A stretch of 33,420 nt of DNA from Microcaldota archaeon (GTDB lineage: Archaea; Micrarchaeota; Micrarchaeia; Norongarragalinales; UBA97). Below the pieces are notes generated by a model. It had not been told where the DNA came from and did not search any database. It worked only from the letters and a program-made list of their open reading frames with translations. Every line of letters starts with the position of its first letter. The stretch's first letter is position 1. The stretch is from the NCBI GenBank assembly GCA_016194335.1, contig JACQBR010000005.1, positions 1 through 33,420 on the forward strand. The letters are read 5' to 3'. Shown here piece after piece: positions 32,847 through 33,420 of the stretch. The position numbers were made by a program, and so were the translations under genes.

Positions 32847-32987
32847 AACAGGCCCGTATTGCCCCCAACTTTCCTTGTAAATTACTGGAGTTTTGATTGA
32901 GCACAATAGGTGTATATTGCTCAATGAATTACGCAATATTAATATACTGGCGGCTTCATTTACCCTAGTAGATAGTCCGCTAATAAA

Positions 32988-32999
32988 GTTTAAATATTA
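32988..32999 (+). promoter_or_regulatory. TATA-like box of the transposase gene
   Basis: GTTTAAATATTA centred about 24 bases before the GTG at 33018, predicting a leaderless transcript. Confidence 0.5.
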
Positions 33000-33017
33000 A
33001 TCTGCGTTTATTCTGGT

Positions 33018-33420
33018 GTGCCCCGTCCGCCAGTTCAAATTGAATTATCTCGTGACGAGCGAAAGCTTTTGGTTGAGAACACGAGACCGAGTGTACAGTA
33101 TCGATTTGTTCAGCGGTCGCAGGTAGTTTTGTTGGCTGCGAACGGTTTGTCGAACGACGAGATTTCCAAACGCGTTGGATTGTCTTTCGTGTCAGTCAGC
33201 CAATGGCGTAATCGTTATGCCAAACACGGTATCGTAGGATTGAAGGACGAAACTGGGCGAGGTCGGAAGCGGCGGTTGTCGCACGACCAAATGCTCAAGA
33301 TTGCTGAAGTCGCATGCATGACGCCGAAGAACGCGACGCACTGGAGCGTCCGCCGTTTGGCGGATGAACTTGGTTTCATCAAGAAAAGTCGTTTGCAAAA
33401 AGTCCTGAAGGGCTTTGACC
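33018..33420 (+). CDS. IS630-family transposase, 5' part (runs off the window)
   Basis: Open from a GTG at 33018 to the window end, 134 codons. The text reads PRPPVQIELSRDERKLLVEN, then QRSQVVLLAANGLSNDEISK, VGLSFVSVSQWRNRYAKHGI, GLKDETGRGRKRRLS and WSVRRLADELG. These are the two helix-turn-helix DNA-binding modules at the start of IS630/Tc1-mariner-type transposases. The DDE catalytic domain would lie beyond the window. GTG is chosen because a TATA-like box is 24 bases upstream and no ATG is available in frame before it. The DNA is less GC-biased than the chromosomal genes, as expected of a mobile gene. Confidence 0.85.
   Translation, partial: MPRPPVQIELSRDERKLLVENTRPSVQYRFVQRSQVVLLAANGLSNDEISKRVGLSFVSVSQWRNRYAKHGIVGLKDETGRGRKRRLSHDQMLKIAEVACMTPKNATHWSVRRLADELGFIKKSRLQKVLKGFD

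Larger units (their letters stand above)
32557..33017. other. Gene-free region with small inverted repeats
   Basis: About 460 bases without a convincing frame. It holds the SpoIIM-like gene promoter (GGTTAAAAACC, 32580-32590), a candidate inverted-repeat element (32618-32846), an 8-bp stem ATTGAGCA/TGCTCAAT at 32896-32903 and 32918-32925, and the transposase promoter at its right end. Confidence 0.5.

Overview
The window reads as archaeal chromosome, moderately GC-rich and gene-dense. The evidence is the archaeal-type ribosomal stalk proteins (L11, L1, P0/L10, P1/L12), archaeal PheS and PheT, a membrane-anchored LonB protease, RNase Z, FtsZ with archaeal SepF, and archaeal-only families such as DUF373 and the ATPase/DUF234 proteins. 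Many genes have TTTAAA-like boxes about 25 bases before the start codon, as in leaderless archaeal transcripts. Small proteins and compact operons suggest a DPANN-type lineage (for example Diapherotrites or Micrarchaeota), but this is inference and was not tested by any search.

Layout. 1-5611: the 3' part of a giant, glycosylation-rich, disulfide-rich repeat surface protein with a PEF-like C-terminal sorting signal. 5700-7130 (minus): an archaeal ATPase/DUF234 protein. 7362-10008 (minus): the L11-L1-L10-L12 stalk cluster with internal promoters. 10143-12929 (plus): a large anchored protein with an M23 peptidase domain and a C-terminal glucosaminidase-like domain, apparently a cell-wall hydrolase. 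12933-18128 (minus): a tight operon rnz, membrane protein, adenosine-specific kinase family protein, pheS, pheT. 18180-18945: a frameshifted gene remnant. 19010-22564 (plus): lonB interrupted by a 497-residue LAGLIDADG intein with unusual splice-site residues. 22906-24901 (plus): a division cluster of PRC-barrel protein (CdpB-like), SepF and FtsZ.

24902-27350 is an accessory region. It holds about 1.1 kb without a clear gene, a decayed IS200/IS605-type tnpA, and an AbrB-type antitoxin with a PIN toxin, lying between two copies of the 3' end of the neighbouring membrane-protein gene. 27354-32556 holds membrane proteins (unknown two-TM protein, DUF373, SPFH/stomatin, SpoIIM-like), a Nudix hydrolase and an orphan gene. 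Two near-identical 91-bp elements, each able to fold into two hairpins, flank the orphan gene and the SPFH gene. The right edge has a small inverted-repeat element and the 5' part of an IS630-type transposase that runs off the window.

Working themes: an envelope set (surface repeat protein, hydrolase, SPFH, SpoIIM-like), translation (stalk proteins, PheRS, tRNA 3' processing), division (CdpB-like, SepF, FtsZ) and membrane proteolysis (LonB). Most promising for follow-up are the predicted wall hydrolase in an archaeon, the atypical LonB intein, the three-gene division cluster, the ABC-AB higher-order repeat of the surface protein, and the paired 91-bp elements.
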